Part shown: positions 11,235 to 19,571 of the stretch, piece after piece
Layout of the letters: each line of letters begins with the position of its first letter
How positions within the stretch are numbered: position 1 is the stretch's first letter
NCBI GenBank assembly: GCA_964019425.1
Contig: OZ025804.1
Span: forward strand, 1 to 64,000
Source: Flectonema sp. DT1601
Lineage: Eukaryota > Euglenozoa > Diplonemea > Diplonemida > Diplonemidae
Reading direction: 5' to 3'
DNA length: 64,000 nucleotides
The notes under the pieces: model-generated
Told to the model about the DNA's origin: nothing
What the model saw: the letters and a program-made list of their open reading frames with translations, nothing else
Databases searched by the model: none
Made by a program: the position numbers and the translations under genes

Positions 11235-12116
11235 GTGGTTATTCCCCCCTCTGTGAAAAGAGAGTTTTTCAATTGGTGTAAGTCGGTCCAGAAGAAAAGG
11301 ATCATTAAGTTGAATGGGACAAAGAAAAAGAAAGCTGAGGTATTTGTTGATGCCTCGCTCCAAGGGTGGGGCGGGGTTATTGTTTGGGAATCTGGAGAAT
11401 TGGAAATCCTGGGAGGGGCATGGCCATATGGTGAGAGTCGCCACATTAACATTCTTGAAGCTGATGCTCTGGCCAGGACTCTGGATGGAATCAGCCATGC
11501 TGACCACCTGGGACATCTGGGTAGACAATACCTCGGTATGTGGAGCATTCAGGAAGAGAATGTGTGTGTAAGAACGCATGATTTGAACTTTTTTGTTATA
11601 AAAGCAGTGGAGAGAATTTTGTTTTTTAAGTGTTCTTTTTCTTTAAAATGGGTGAGTACGAAGTACAACCCAGCAGATATTCCATCTAGGGAAGCAATAT
11701 CTTCGGCTACCAGGCAGAAGGTGGAACTTGCGCTGGGGGAATTCTTTAACTCGCGGCGGGGTGGTGGAGCCGGCAACCCAACAAACAGAACTGGGACCGG
11801 CAGCGGCGTCCAGCCCATCCATGGCGGACCCACCACTGGTGGACCATTGTTTAGTTTATTGATATCACCGAGTGATTTGTTTCTCATGTTTCCTTTCTTC
11901 CAAACAGGTGCCCAAAGGATGCAAGATAATTACTTCACTTTTCTTTCAGTTATTTGCCACTTTGTTACATCTCACAAAAAGCAATCTTTGATTCATTTTT
12001 TTTTGGGTAAAGGGGTCTTTCCTACACAAATAGTTTCAGAACTAACCATTCATTACAAAATCCAAAATGGCTGTAAACTGCCAAGTTCGATCCTGGGCGT
12101 TTTCTTTTTTTCTTGA
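11235..12116 (+). CDS. RNase H region and C-terminal tail of the YR retroelement
   Basis: After a short unrecognised stretch this frame shows an RNase H fold: AEVFVDASLQGWGGVIVW carries the first catalytic Asp, HINILEADAL the Glu in helix A, and YNPADIPSR the final Asp region. This domain normally follows the RT in DIRS-like elements. A Gly/Pro/Thr-rich and then Phe-rich tail continues to 12116 with no known domain and may be non-coding. A related relic of the same domain lies at 38746-39129 on the other strand. Confidence 0.65.
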   Translation: MVIPPSVKREFFNWCKSVQKKRIIKLNGTKKKKAEVFVDASLQGWGGVIVWESGELEILGGAWPYGESRHINILEADALARTLDGISHADHLGHLGRQYLGMWSIQEENVCVRTHDLNFFVIKAVERILFFKCSFSLKWVSTKYNPADIPSREAISSATRQKVELALGEFFNSRRGGGAGNPTNRTGTGSGVQPIHGGPTTGGPLFSLLISPSDLFLMFPFFQTGAQRMQDNYFTFLSVICHFVTSHKKQSLIHFFLGKGVFPTQIVSELTIHYKIQNGCKLPSSILGVFFFS

Positions 12117-12186
12117 TTTTTTTTTCAGGCTGGACTTTGTACAGGGGAGGTTGGCTTTTATTAGGGGCCCCCCCTGCAGGTTTGCG

Positions 12187-12517
12187 AAAAAAAAAAGAAA
12201 TTGCGATATCCCAGGGGTAGTGGTATAACTCTCGCCCCGGGGCTGGGTGATCGCTGGTTCGATCCCCTGCCACTGCAATAACCCATCGCGCCCGTACACG
12301 TAATTAGTTCAAATCCCGCACCCGAAGGGCGCAGAAAAATTAGTAAGAAGAAAACAGCAAGGAAAAGGGTACAATTTTGTACCCTGGACGGGTACCTAGC
12401 CAGACACCGGGAATAAAAACAGACATGACTTGGTTGTAAAAATAAGGTTTGTTCAGAAAGATTTAAAAAAAAAAAATTGTGTGCGAGCAACGCGAGCCTG
12501 GAAGGGGTATCTTTAGT
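12187..12517 (-). repeat. Short SINE-like unit between TTTGCGGG tracts (block 1b)
   Basis: 331-bp unit bounded on the left by a partial TTTGCG (12176-12186) and on the right by three GCGGGTTT units. On the minus strand it starts with the boundary motif (CTAAAGATACC, then GGCTCGCGTTGCTCGC) and ends in a T/A run against the repeat. It shares about 100 bp at its minus-strand 5' end with the next unit (12542-12950): compare the ACTTGGTTGT stretches at 12428 and 12772. It contains a tRNA-like sequence. No coding capacity is apparent. Read as a non-autonomous short element, by inference. Confidence 0.5.
12201..12278 (+). other. tRNA-Pro-like sequence (degenerate; SINE head or pseudo-tRNA)
   Basis: 78 nt with an A-box-like TAGTGGTATAACTCTCG, a B box GGTTCGATCCC and end pairing TTGCGAT/CTGCAA with one mismatch and one wobble. 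The A-box and anticodon region most resemble eukaryotic tRNA-Pro, and the loop would read CGG. The T-stem pairs poorly and position 33 is not T, so this is not a functional tRNA. A second B-box-like GTTCAAATCCC follows near 12308. It could be a polymerase III promoter of a short element. Confidence 0.4.
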
Positions 12518-12541
12518 GCGGGTTTGCGGGTTTGCGGGTTT
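12484..12541 (+). repeat. Boundary motif plus three TTTGCGGG-type units
   Basis: Copy 1 of a boundary signature: a GCGAGC-rich stretch, then GGGTATCTTTAGTGCGGG, running straight into GCGGGTTT x3 (12518-12541). Other copies are at 12919-12968, 17926-17968 and 18310-18356. Confidence 0.8.
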
Positions 12542-12950
12542 CACTCGGATTTAATAAAATTTTCTTTATAGTAACTCAATCAAAGCCAGCCAAACCTGAA
12601 AGTAGAAAGAACAATATTCACCAGAGAATAACAGTGGAATAAAATAAGGTTTTTCTATATTATTACGAGGGCTTTTCCATATGTTTACAGGTATTGGGGA
12701 TTTTTTGGGTTCCAGGAAATTGGGCTACTGTGGGCTTTTTTATATTTTTCAGGAAATAATAACGGAGGTGACTTGGTTGTTAAATAAAGGTTGTTGAGAA
12801 AGCTAAAAATTGGTAACTTGCAATATGCCCCATACCCGCAAAACTGCAACACTATAACCTTGCCATCGCAAAGTAAAAACAAGTTTAAATAGAAAAACAA
12901 AAAATAAACAAGTTCGCACGAGCGAAGCGAGGCTGGGCGGGTATCTCTAG
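12542..12950 (-). repeat. Short element-like unit (block 2)
   Basis: 409-bp AT-rich unit framed by TTTGCGGG tracts on both sides. Its minus-strand 5' end (12950 downward) carries CTAGAGATACCCGCC and GCCTCGCTTCGCTCG, the same signature as blocks 1b, 4 and 5. Open frames here only read through the repeat and show no domain. Probably a non-autonomous element. Confidence 0.5.
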
Positions 12951-12968
12951 TGCGGGTTTGCGGGTTTG
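12919..12968 (+). repeat. Boundary motif plus two TTTGCGGG units
   Basis: Copy 2 of the boundary signature: ACGAGCGAAGCGAGGC, then GGGTATCTCTAGTGCGGG, followed by two GCGGGTTT units (12952-12968). The T-rich minus-strand 3' end of the HNH unit follows immediately. Confidence 0.8.
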
Positions 12969-13219
12969 AAGGATTTTTTTTCACAGGGAGGTTCCCCTGC
13001 TATTTATTTTTTTTTTTTGTTTGTTATTATTATTATTATTTTTATTTTTTTTTAAGAAAAACACTTTATTCCTTGCCTCATTACCATCACTTCACTTCCT
13101 TCTTTATCCTGTACTAGAAAAACGAGGATAAACAGTTTTTAGCATGTACAAGACTTAAAGAATCCCTTTACCATACAATATCTTCGATGGTAAGCTTTGC
13201 TGTTTAGGTTTTTAATCTA

Positions 13220-14422
13220 CTAATTAGGAAGGTAGCTACTGAAGTTTTCGTTCTCACTAATATTCCTGTTGTGTCGTGCATTCAAGTATCCGTGGAGTTC
13301 TTGAGGTTCAGGGTGCTGGATTTGAACAGTATAGTGATTGGTGCTCTTGTAAGTTGCATTGCGAAGGCTTCCTGAGAAATACGCTGCATTGGCATTGGCA
13401 TACAAAACGTGTAAGGTAGTCTGTTCTCTTGTGTTGTGATCACTATCATCCATAAAGAATGTAACACCACAGACATTCCCTCCCCCGCGAGCATCATACA
13501 TCTGATGGTGAATTGGATCCAAAATCAATCGATTGCTTGTATCTGCGCCTTCTTGGTGGGTGCAATTATCCTTAGACCATTCCTTAATATGCGCCCATTC
13601 TGCTCTGGCTACACCTTCTCCGAACATTTTCGGATTTATTGGTGTTTCTTTTTCGATTTCTTCGATGGTAAGCCTCGATGTACCTTCGGCAGTTGTATCA
13701 GAAGGCTCCGGTTCTATTACATCATTCCAGCTTGCACGGGAGAGAGGCTGCTCATAGCGGCTTGCAAAAACTTGAGAGCCAAGCTTTTTAGATGAACTTC
13801 GAACCTCAAAGTTTAATGGAAGGTCAGCTCTGTGCGATCTTTCTAGCATGTTCCTTGTATCGACTAACATCCTGCTTGCTTTCCCCTCAGTCCTAAAATG
13901 CAACATCACTCGCATAGATGTGCTCTTCGTAATTGCCTCGTTCTGTTCTGTTTGGTAACTAATGTCCAATGGTTCTGTAGCCAAATGACTTTCGGCAAGC
14001 CTAAGCATCGATTTACGCAAACCAATCATGGATGCCCCGTTTGGAATCAAGAAGTCAACTTTCCAGCCAACACGATCCCAGCCAGGCGATGCTGACATTT
14101 TCACATCGTTATTCGGGAGCTCTCCTTCTGCAAATCGCTTTCGACTTCCAGACGAGCTGAGATGAAGTCCTTCCAATTGTGCCGACACTGTACTCCCCTG
14201 TGTCAAAGTGGCCAGTCGTGCCCTGGCGTCTGCGATGTTCTCCATTAGTTGATCAATACGCAGCGCCTGTCTTGCATCTGAGATGCCTTGGTATGTTCCA
14301 TCCTTCAATTGGACATCAATGAGTTCCACCTGCCACTTCTCAATCTCCTCCTCGATTCTCAACTTCCCCTTCTCCGCAATTCCCTCGAACCCCCTAACAA
14401 GCTTCAATTCATCGTCTGACAT
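13220..14422 (-). CDS. HNH-like nuclease-domain protein, copy 1
   Basis: 400 aa. Residues about 5-70 form a charged coiled coil (E/K/Q-rich), a Ser/Arg linker follows, and the middle (about 105-230) is unrecognised. Near residues 277-306 the pattern AHIKEWS, then NRLILDPIHHQMYDA, fits the HNH_2 type of His-Asn-His nuclease (first His in AHI, Asn before RLIL, paired His in HHQMYD); a conserved-looking C-terminal domain follows. The ATG lies 9 nt after TTTTTTCCTCTTCCAG, a good splice acceptor, which fixes the start. Compared with the copy at 15360-16568, the N-terminal coil differs strongly while the rest is nearly identical. Possible roles are an element-encoded endonuclease or a modular nuclease effector of the Crinkler kind. 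The HNH call is motif-based. Confidence 0.7.
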   Translation of the reverse strand: MSDDELKLVRGFEGIAEKGKLRIEEEIEKWQVELIDVQLKDGTYQGISDARQALRIDQLMENIADARARLATLTQGSTVSAQLEGLHLSSSGSRKRFAEGELPNNDVKMSASPGWDRVGWKVDFLIPNGASMIGLRKSMLRLAESHLATEPLDISYQTEQNEAITKSTSMRVMLHFRTEGKASRMLVDTRNMLERSHRADLPLNFEVRSSSKKLGSQVFASRYEQPLSRASWNDVIEPEPSDTTAEGTSRLTIEEIEKETPINPKMFGEGVARAEWAHIKEWSKDNCTHQEGADTSNRLILDPIHHQMYDARGGGNVCGVTFFMDDSDHNTREQTTLHVLYANANAAYFSGSLRNATYKSTNHYTVQIQHPEPQELHGYLNARHNRNISENENFSSYLPN

Positions 14423-14764
14423 GTTGTTCGGCTGGAAGAGGAAAAAATAGTGGATCGCGGATTAAGCATTTCTCATTAAACAACAAGGCATCATTCATAT
14501 TCCTTCATCCCATCTCTCTGGAATGCACTCGGGATTATCAGCACTAACAGCACAACGCAATTGTGTTCTCAAGGTCCGATTCAGCAGGAGAAATTGCCAT
14601 TGGTATTCTCAAGAATGCCTGCCACTCTTAACAAGTGCAACTCTTAAAGAAACCCTTCACCATACACATCGCTTTACACATGACATCTGCTTTCGTTGGA
14701 GCACCATTCGTTATTTTCACATTCGTACCTGTTATGACATTGTTAGAATTTATACTGGGTGTCG

Positions 14765-14778
14765 GCCTTTATATAAGA
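14765..14778 (-). promoter_or_regulatory. TATA-like sequence at the 5' edge of HNH unit 1
   Basis: Minus-strand TTATATAAAGGCC sits about 10 bp inside the point where identity with the second copy (near 16915-16926) begins. A promoter carried inside a mobile unit would look like this. It is about 350 bp before the ATG, so the link is weak. Confidence 0.25.
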
Positions 14779-15052
14779 ACATCTAATCTCCGATGTTTGT
14801 AATTGCTGTTGCTAAAGAAATAAGACTAAGAAAGGAAGTACTTAAGAAGGGGTGAGGGTGACCAAGTAATGGCGGTCGGCGACGGCCCGGCTACCATTTA
14901 AAAGAAATTTATTTAAAGGATGCAAAATTGCCTGGATAAAGGCAGATAGGCATAACGAATCAATCGCACAGCACTATATAAAATGATAAGACGGTAAACA
15001 TGATAAGATAGTAAACTGCGGCCGATCCCGGGAGATTCCCATATTGGTGTTA

Positions 15053-15074
15053 GGGTTTGCAGGTTTGCGGGTTT
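15053..15074 (+). repeat. TTTGCGGG tract between the two HNH units
   Basis: GGGTTTGCAGGTTTGCGGGTTT: nearly three units, one with a G-to-A change, between the 5' end of HNH unit 1 (right end on plus) and the T-rich end of unit 2. The usual GCGAAGCGAGC boundary motif is absent. The stretch 14787-15052 to its left holds nothing recognisable. Confidence 0.85.
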
Positions 15075-15168
15075 TTTTTGATTAGTGGGGAAGTGGAACC
15101 CCTTTTTTTATTTTTTTTTATTTTCTTGAAGATTACACAGGGAGTTTCCCCCATGTTACTTACTTTAT

Positions 15169-16934
15169 TTTTATTTTTTTTTAAGATAACGTGTAAACAC
15201 TTTATTCCTTGCCTCATTGCCATCACTTCACTTCTTTCTTTATCCTGTACTCGAAAAGAGAAAAACGAGGATAAACTGTTTTTAGCATGTACAAGACTTA
15301 AAGAATCCCTTTACCATACAATATCTTCGATGGTAAGCTTTGCTGTTTAGGTTTTTAATCTACAAATTAGGAAGGTAGCTACTGAAGTTTTCGTTCTCAC
15401 TAATATTCCTGTTGTGTCGTGCATTCAAGTATCCGTGGAGTTCTTGAGGTTCAGGGTGCTGGATTTGAACAGTATAGTGATTGGTGCTCTTGTAAGTTGC
15501 ATTGCGAAGGCTTCCTGAGAAATACGCTGCATTGGCATTGGCATACAAAACGTGTAAGGTAGTCTGTTCTCTTGTGTTGTGATCACTATCATCCATAAAG
15601 AATGTAACACCACAGACATTCCCTCCCCCGCGAGCATCATACATCTGATGGTGAATTGGATCCAAAATCAATCGATTGCTTGGATCTGCGCCTTCTTGGT
15701 GGGTGCAATTATCCTTAGACCATTCCTTAATATGCGCCCATTCTGCTCTGGCTACACCTTCTCCGAACATTTTCGGATTTATTGGTGTTTCTTTTTCGAT
15801 TTCTTCGATGGTAAGCCTCGATGTACCTTCGGCAGTTGTATCAGAAGGCTCCGGTTCTATTACATCATTCCAGCTTGCACGGGAGAGAGGCTGCTCATAG
15901 CGGCTTGCAAAAACTTGAGAGCCAAGCTTTTTAGATGAACTTCGAACCTCAAAGTTTAATGGAAGGTCAGCTCTGTACGATCTTTCTAGCATGTTCCTTG
16001 TATCAACTAACATCCTGCTTGCTTCAGCCCGATCTGTGAAATGCAACATCACTCGCATAGATGTGCTCTTCGTAATTGCCTCGTTCTGTTTTGTTTGGTA
16101 ACTAATGTCCAATGGTTCTGTAGCCAAATGACTTTCGGCAAGCCTAAACATCGATTTCCGCAAACCAATCATGGATGCCCCGTTTGGAATCAAGAAGTCA
16201 ATTTTCCAGCCATCACGATCCCGGCCAGGCGATGCTGACATTTTCACATCGTTATTCGGGAGCTCTCCTTCTGCAAATCGCTTTCGACTTCCAGGCGAGC
16301 TGAGATGAAGTCCTTCCAATTGTGCCGACACTGTACTCCCCTGTGTCAAAGTGACCAGTCGTGCCCTGGCGTCTGCGATGTTCTCCTTGCACTGGTTCAT
16401 GCGATATTCTTGCTTTTCATCAGATATCCCAGCATGGTCGCCCTCCTTGAATGCGATCTTCTCCAGTTCCCCCTGCCACTCCTTGATCTCCTGCTTCAAC
16501 ACCGACTTCTCCTTCTCCGCAACAGCCTGGACAAGCTCCATAACAAGCTTCAATTCATCGCTTGACATGTTGTTCGGCTGGAAGAGGAAAAAATAGTGGA
16601 TCGCGGATTAAGCATTTCTCATTAAACAACAAGGCATCATTCATATTCCTTCATTCCATCTCTCTCTGTAATGCACTCGGGATTATCAGCACTAACAGCA
16701 CAACGCAATTGTGTTCTCAAGGTCCGATTCAGAAGGAGAAATTGCCATTGGTATTCTCAAGAATGCCTGCCACTCTTAACAAGTGCAACTCTTAAAGAAA
16801 CCCTTCACCATACACATCGCTTTACACATTACATCTGCTTTCGTTGGAGCACCATTCGTTATTTTCACATTCGTACCTGTTATGACATTGTTAGAATTTA
16901 TGCTGGGTGTCGGCCTTTATATAAGAACATCTAA
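15169..16934 (-). repeat. HNH unit, copy 2
   Basis: Second copy of the 1.75-kb unit (compare 13041-14786). Its minus-strand 3' end at 15075-15168 is A/T-rich with CACAGGGAGTTTCCCCC, a short sequence also present at 12986 and 17700 in related form, and then meets the TTTGCGGG tract at 15053-15074. Confidence 0.75.
15360..16568 (-). CDS. HNH-like nuclease-domain protein, copy 2
   Basis: 402 aa paralogue of 13220-14422. From about residue 65 to the end I count only about ten differences, including a small cluster (FTDRAEAS against FRTEGKAS). The HNH-like residues (AHIKEWS, N before RLIL, HHQMYD) are intact. The first 65 residues differ at roughly half of positions but keep a charged coiled-coil character and the same final NIADARARL. 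The start is fixed by the same pyrimidine tract and CCAG 9 nt upstream. Both copies look whole and may both be expressed. Function is inferred from the motif only. Confidence 0.7.
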   Translation of the reverse strand: MSSDELKLVMELVQAVAEKEKSVLKQEIKEWQGELEKIAFKEGDHAGISDEKQEYRMNQCKENIADARARLVTLTQGSTVSAQLEGLHLSSPGSRKRFAEGELPNNDVKMSASPGRDRDGWKIDFLIPNGASMIGLRKSMFRLAESHLATEPLDISYQTKQNEAITKSTSMRVMLHFTDRAEASRMLVDTRNMLERSYRADLPLNFEVRSSSKKLGSQVFASRYEQPLSRASWNDVIEPEPSDTTAEGTSRLTIEEIEKETPINPKMFGEGVARAEWAHIKEWSKDNCTHQEGADPSNRLILDPIHHQMYDARGGGNVCGVTFFMDDSDHNTREQTTLHVLYANANAAYFSGSLRNATYKSTNHYTVQIQHPEPQELHGYLNARHNRNISENENFSSYLPNL

Positions 16935-17640
16935 CTTAATTTAACAAAATTATCTTCCAAGCTTACGATAAAGCCAAACGGTGTATCTTTCAAGCGGCTG
17001 AACATCTCGTTGAACTGCGACTTCTGCAGATCCTATCCAACACTTCTGAACAATTGTGTACGCTCCTTGTGAGTTTACATTAAATAATATTAGTACAGAT
17101 ATGTTGTCGCGAATAGTTTTCGTTATCCTGAAATAGCTCTGTGCGATGTAGAACACTGGTATTAAAATGCCTCCCCCTGGAGAAGAGATTCACGAACTTC
17201 GACTGCGACTTCTCCAACATGATGTCATCCGGGAAAGCCCCTTTATTTCCGCTTTATTTATTAAATCCCAAGGCACCCACCACGCTGCGTCATCCTAAGC
17301 CGGAAAGGAAAATTACTCGAAAGTCGGGGCAGTTCGAACGTCAGCATTCACATCAGCAAGCAGGTTTGGTAGTCCTGAGTACTTAAAGAACCCAACCATT
17401 ACGTGCATCAGTCATAGTCACACTTAGTATAGCGTTAGTACAGAGGACACGGATCTGCTATGCAGGGAAGTGACTTGAACTTGTTCAACAAATTGATGTG
17501 CGTAAATATAAGCGCCGCGAATTGACGGGTCTGAAGTTATGCTTTCCACCACCCACGCGAGTGTTATTTTGACGTTTCATTTAACTGAACCTGTAGAAAG
17601 AATACAATAATCTGAACAACATCAACAAACGTTTTGAGGC
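16935..17640. other. No gene recognised (706 bp)
   Basis: Only short open frames without recognisable features. It lies upstream of HNH copy 2 and before the T-rich unit at 17641. Confidence 0.5.
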
Positions 17641-17953
17641 ACATCAATTATTAGGGAAGTGGAACCCTTTTTTTGTATTTTTTTTTTATTTTTTTTCACA
17701 GGGAGGTCCCCCTGCTATTTATTTTTTTTTTGTTTGTTATTATTATTATTATTTTTATTTTTGGTGAAATAAGTAACCGACTGGAGACACTGGAGGGACT
17801 GTTAGCTGGGAAGGGGTCACATGGCACAGCTTATTGTTTTTTTTTTTACTTTTTTGTTTTTTTTTTTTTTTTTTTCGCCGAAGCGAAGTTTAATTCAGAA
17901 AAACAAAAAATAAAGAACTTTGCGTGAGCGAAGCCAGCCTAGACAGTATCAAG
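17641..17953 (-). repeat. T-rich short element-like unit (right part of block 4)
   Basis: Contains GGGAAGTGGAACCC and CACAGGGAGGTCCCCCTGC with long T runs and a TTA microsatellite, matching the T-rich left ends of the HNH units (12984-13060 and 15084-15170). It ends on the right with the boundary motif (TGAGCGAAGCCAGCC) against a TTTGCGGG tract. A third, gene-less member of that group is likely. Confidence 0.5.
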
Positions 17954-17968
17954 TGCGGGTTTGCGGGT
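17926..17968 (+). repeat. Boundary motif plus TTTGCGGG tract
   Basis: Copy 3 of the signature: TGAGCGAAGCCAGCC, then a diverged AGTATCAAGTGCGGG, followed by nearly two repeat units (17954-17968). Confidence 0.7.
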
Positions 17969-18341
17969 AATTGTCCTTCCATACTTTGCACCTGCCTGAT
18001 TCAAGGGTAAGTGAAGTCCAATTTCGTAAGACTGGAGTGAGGAGGGTGGGCTTCGAAAACGTGAGTGTGAGAGAAAGAGTGATCGAGCTGTATAAAGAAT
18101 TTCTTTAAAAATAGAAAGCTAAAGAAAATATAAAAATGTCTCTGTTGTTTTGTTCATTTTTCCAACTTTGGAATCATACACTTTCCTGCCTGATACCTTT
18201 GATTCTTTCTCTGCAGTGTCTACTCTAAGTTTGGTGGAAAATTACCTCCGGATTTTTTAATTTAAAACCTGGCATATTAATACATTCAGAGAAATAAAAA
18301 GAAAAATAACGTGAGCGAAGCGAGCCGACAGGTATCTCTAG
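17969..18341 (-). repeat. Short element-like unit (block 5)
   Basis: 373-bp AT-rich unit between two repeat tracts; no coding capacity. It ends on the right with the boundary motif. Confidence 0.45.
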
Positions 18342-18356
18342 TGCAGGTTTGCAGGT
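18310..18356 (+). repeat. Boundary motif plus TTTGCAGG-type tract
   Basis: Copy 4: CGTGAGCGAAGCGAGCC, then AGGTATCTCTAGTGCAGG, running into nearly two repeat units, both with the same G-to-A change (18343-18356). Confidence 0.75.
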
Positions 18357-18888
18357 ATAACAAAGTATTCATAAAGGTTACTCTCTCACCACAGTGGTGC
18401 TGAATTCTTTCCAAAACAAAGACGTTTACATGACCGTCCTACAGTCAAACTTATGTCTGCAATGTGTGTGACAATTCTACCTGGGATGGGAATAAGTATT
18501 AATAAGGTTATCGTTCATTTTTTAGTTTGTTCATTATCACTTTCTTCTATTCAGCAGAGTGGAAATGTGGCTTGCCCCTTCTGTTTCACTGCCTCGCCTG
18601 CGATGTTTCAGGCCTTTGCCTTCAAAAAGTACGTTTCTATTTTTTTCTTTTTCTTCTTCTTTATGTGGCAGTAGTAAATGAACTCTGAGTTCAGAAGGTG
18701 GAAGTTGTTTTGAATGTGGTAAGGTAGAAATGTGGAATGCTGTTGGGATCTAGTCGGGGGGATAACTTGATACTAATATTAAATGGAAAGCAACTTGAAA
18801 CTGGCAAAAACGAGAATAGGGTTCGGCCAAACCTGGTTGCAATATAAGAAATCAACAGCTGTCGAATATGGGGATTCGGGGGCCACTA

Positions 18889-18917
18889 CTACAGGTTGAG
18901 CGCCCCATGCCCTGTAG
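18889..18917 (+). repeat. Conserved stem-loop, copy 1 of 5
   Basis: CTACAGG and CCTGTAG pair perfectly around a 15-nt loop TTGAGCGCCCCATGC. The loop is nearly unchanged in the four other copies at 22419, 22684, 24751 and 40956. Confidence 0.75.
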
Positions 18918-19172
18918 CCCGTTACAGCTTAAAATAGTATTCCTTCACACTTCAAAGGTAAATAAATATTAAAGGAAAATTAAAAAAAGGGAAAACTATT
19001 TTTGCAAAAATAATAAAGGAAATAAAGAATAAAAATAAAATATAAATGATTTCTGGTTCGTAGCACTACCAGTGGATCTCGCAATACTTTGCTGCGAGTG
19101 ATAATTAACTACGTTTGCTTTGCTCTCGAAAGACTGTGCAGTGAGTTTTGGTGTGATCTTAAGCCTTGTAAA

Positions 19173-19571
19173 TTAAATTCTTCCAGCCTGAGATTCCGTG
19201 GCACCACACGCAGTGCAAACGAATAATCCCAAACAACTTAAACAAACATCATAATCACAGTCTTTTTGTCTACATTGGAATGCAAGATTATAAGTGGTTT
19301 GCGGCATGTTGCGGTCACAGATGTTACAGTACATATTACTACTTACCTTCGCAAATTTCAGGTTGTGCCTTGCTGGACATAAGTGAAGCTCTTCTCTAAA
19401 AATTAGAATGTCTGAATCTTCTAATAAATTAATAAGTACATCCACAACTAACTCTTCATCAATTGTATTAGAACTTGAGGAAGTAGTTGAGGAAGATGAA
19501 TCGGACGAGGTCACAGATACGGTTTCTGAGGTTAAATCTGAGCAACTTGACATTGTTGTAGCTGCTTTCAT
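19173..19571 (-). CDS. Small C1/DC1-like zinc-binding protein
   Basis: 132 aa. The N-terminal half is Ser/Thr-rich then acidic. Residues about 65-125 have paired Cys and His in the order CPxxH, YCNIC, FQC, CDYDVCLSC, CTAC, a pattern of two zinc sites as in DC1/C1 or ZZ-like fingers. Such domains bind proteins or lipids; no enzyme domain is present. AAGGTAAGT inside the frame would be a strong 5' splice site, but reading through keeps the zinc pattern intact, so I kept one exon. It lies alone in a 1.9-kb block between two TTTGCGGG tracts (18356 and 20304). Confidence 0.5.
   Translation of the reverse strand: MKAATTMSSCSDLTSETVSVTSSDSSSSTTSSSSNTIDEELVVDVLINLLEDSDILIFREELHLCPARHNLKFAKVSSNMYCNICDRNMPQTTYNLAFQCRQKDCDYDVCLSCLGLFVCTACGATESQAGRI

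Larger units (their letters stand above)
7755..12175 (+). mobile_element. Tyrosine-recombinase retroelement, VIPER/TATE-like (DIRS order)
   Basis: Fossil or near-fossil YR retroelement. Its parts in order are a gag-like region, a tyrosine recombinase, a reverse transcriptase and an RNase H. Gag-YR-RT-RH is the order of kinetoplastid VIPER and TATE elements rather than of DIRS1 itself. The left end abuts the last TTTGCGGG unit, and the right end, placed by the partial repeat at 12176-12186, lies in the same sequence; TATE elements of Leishmania are likewise found in telomeric repeats. The parts lie in different frames. Overlap between ORFs is normal for the family, but the copy also looks mildly damaged, with perhaps one to three breaks. 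It is the only clear plus-strand coding unit in the window and looks fairly young. Confidence 0.8.
13041..14786 (-). repeat. HNH unit, copy 1 (1.75-kb dispersed duplication)
   Basis: Near-identical to 15169-16934 over gene, 5' leader and 3' flank. On the minus strand the unit starts next to a TATA-like TATATAAAGG (near 14770) and ends in A-rich DNA at 12969-13060, which then meets CCCGCAAA repeats. This resembles an element with an A-rich 3' end inserted into the repeat, but no reverse transcriptase is encoded. Confidence 0.75.

Noticed and set aside
12201-12278. Functional tRNA-Pro gene
   Set aside because: Weak T-stem, no T33, mismatched anticodon stem; kept only as a tRNA-like sequence.
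12685-12984. 99-codon minus-strand frame starting in the repeat tract
   Set aside because: Reads through CCCGCAAA and the boundary motif; no domain, explained as element sequence.
13436-14095. Plus-strand frames across HNH copy 1 (and their twins at 15579-16238)
   Set aside because: Shadows of the minus-strand genes.
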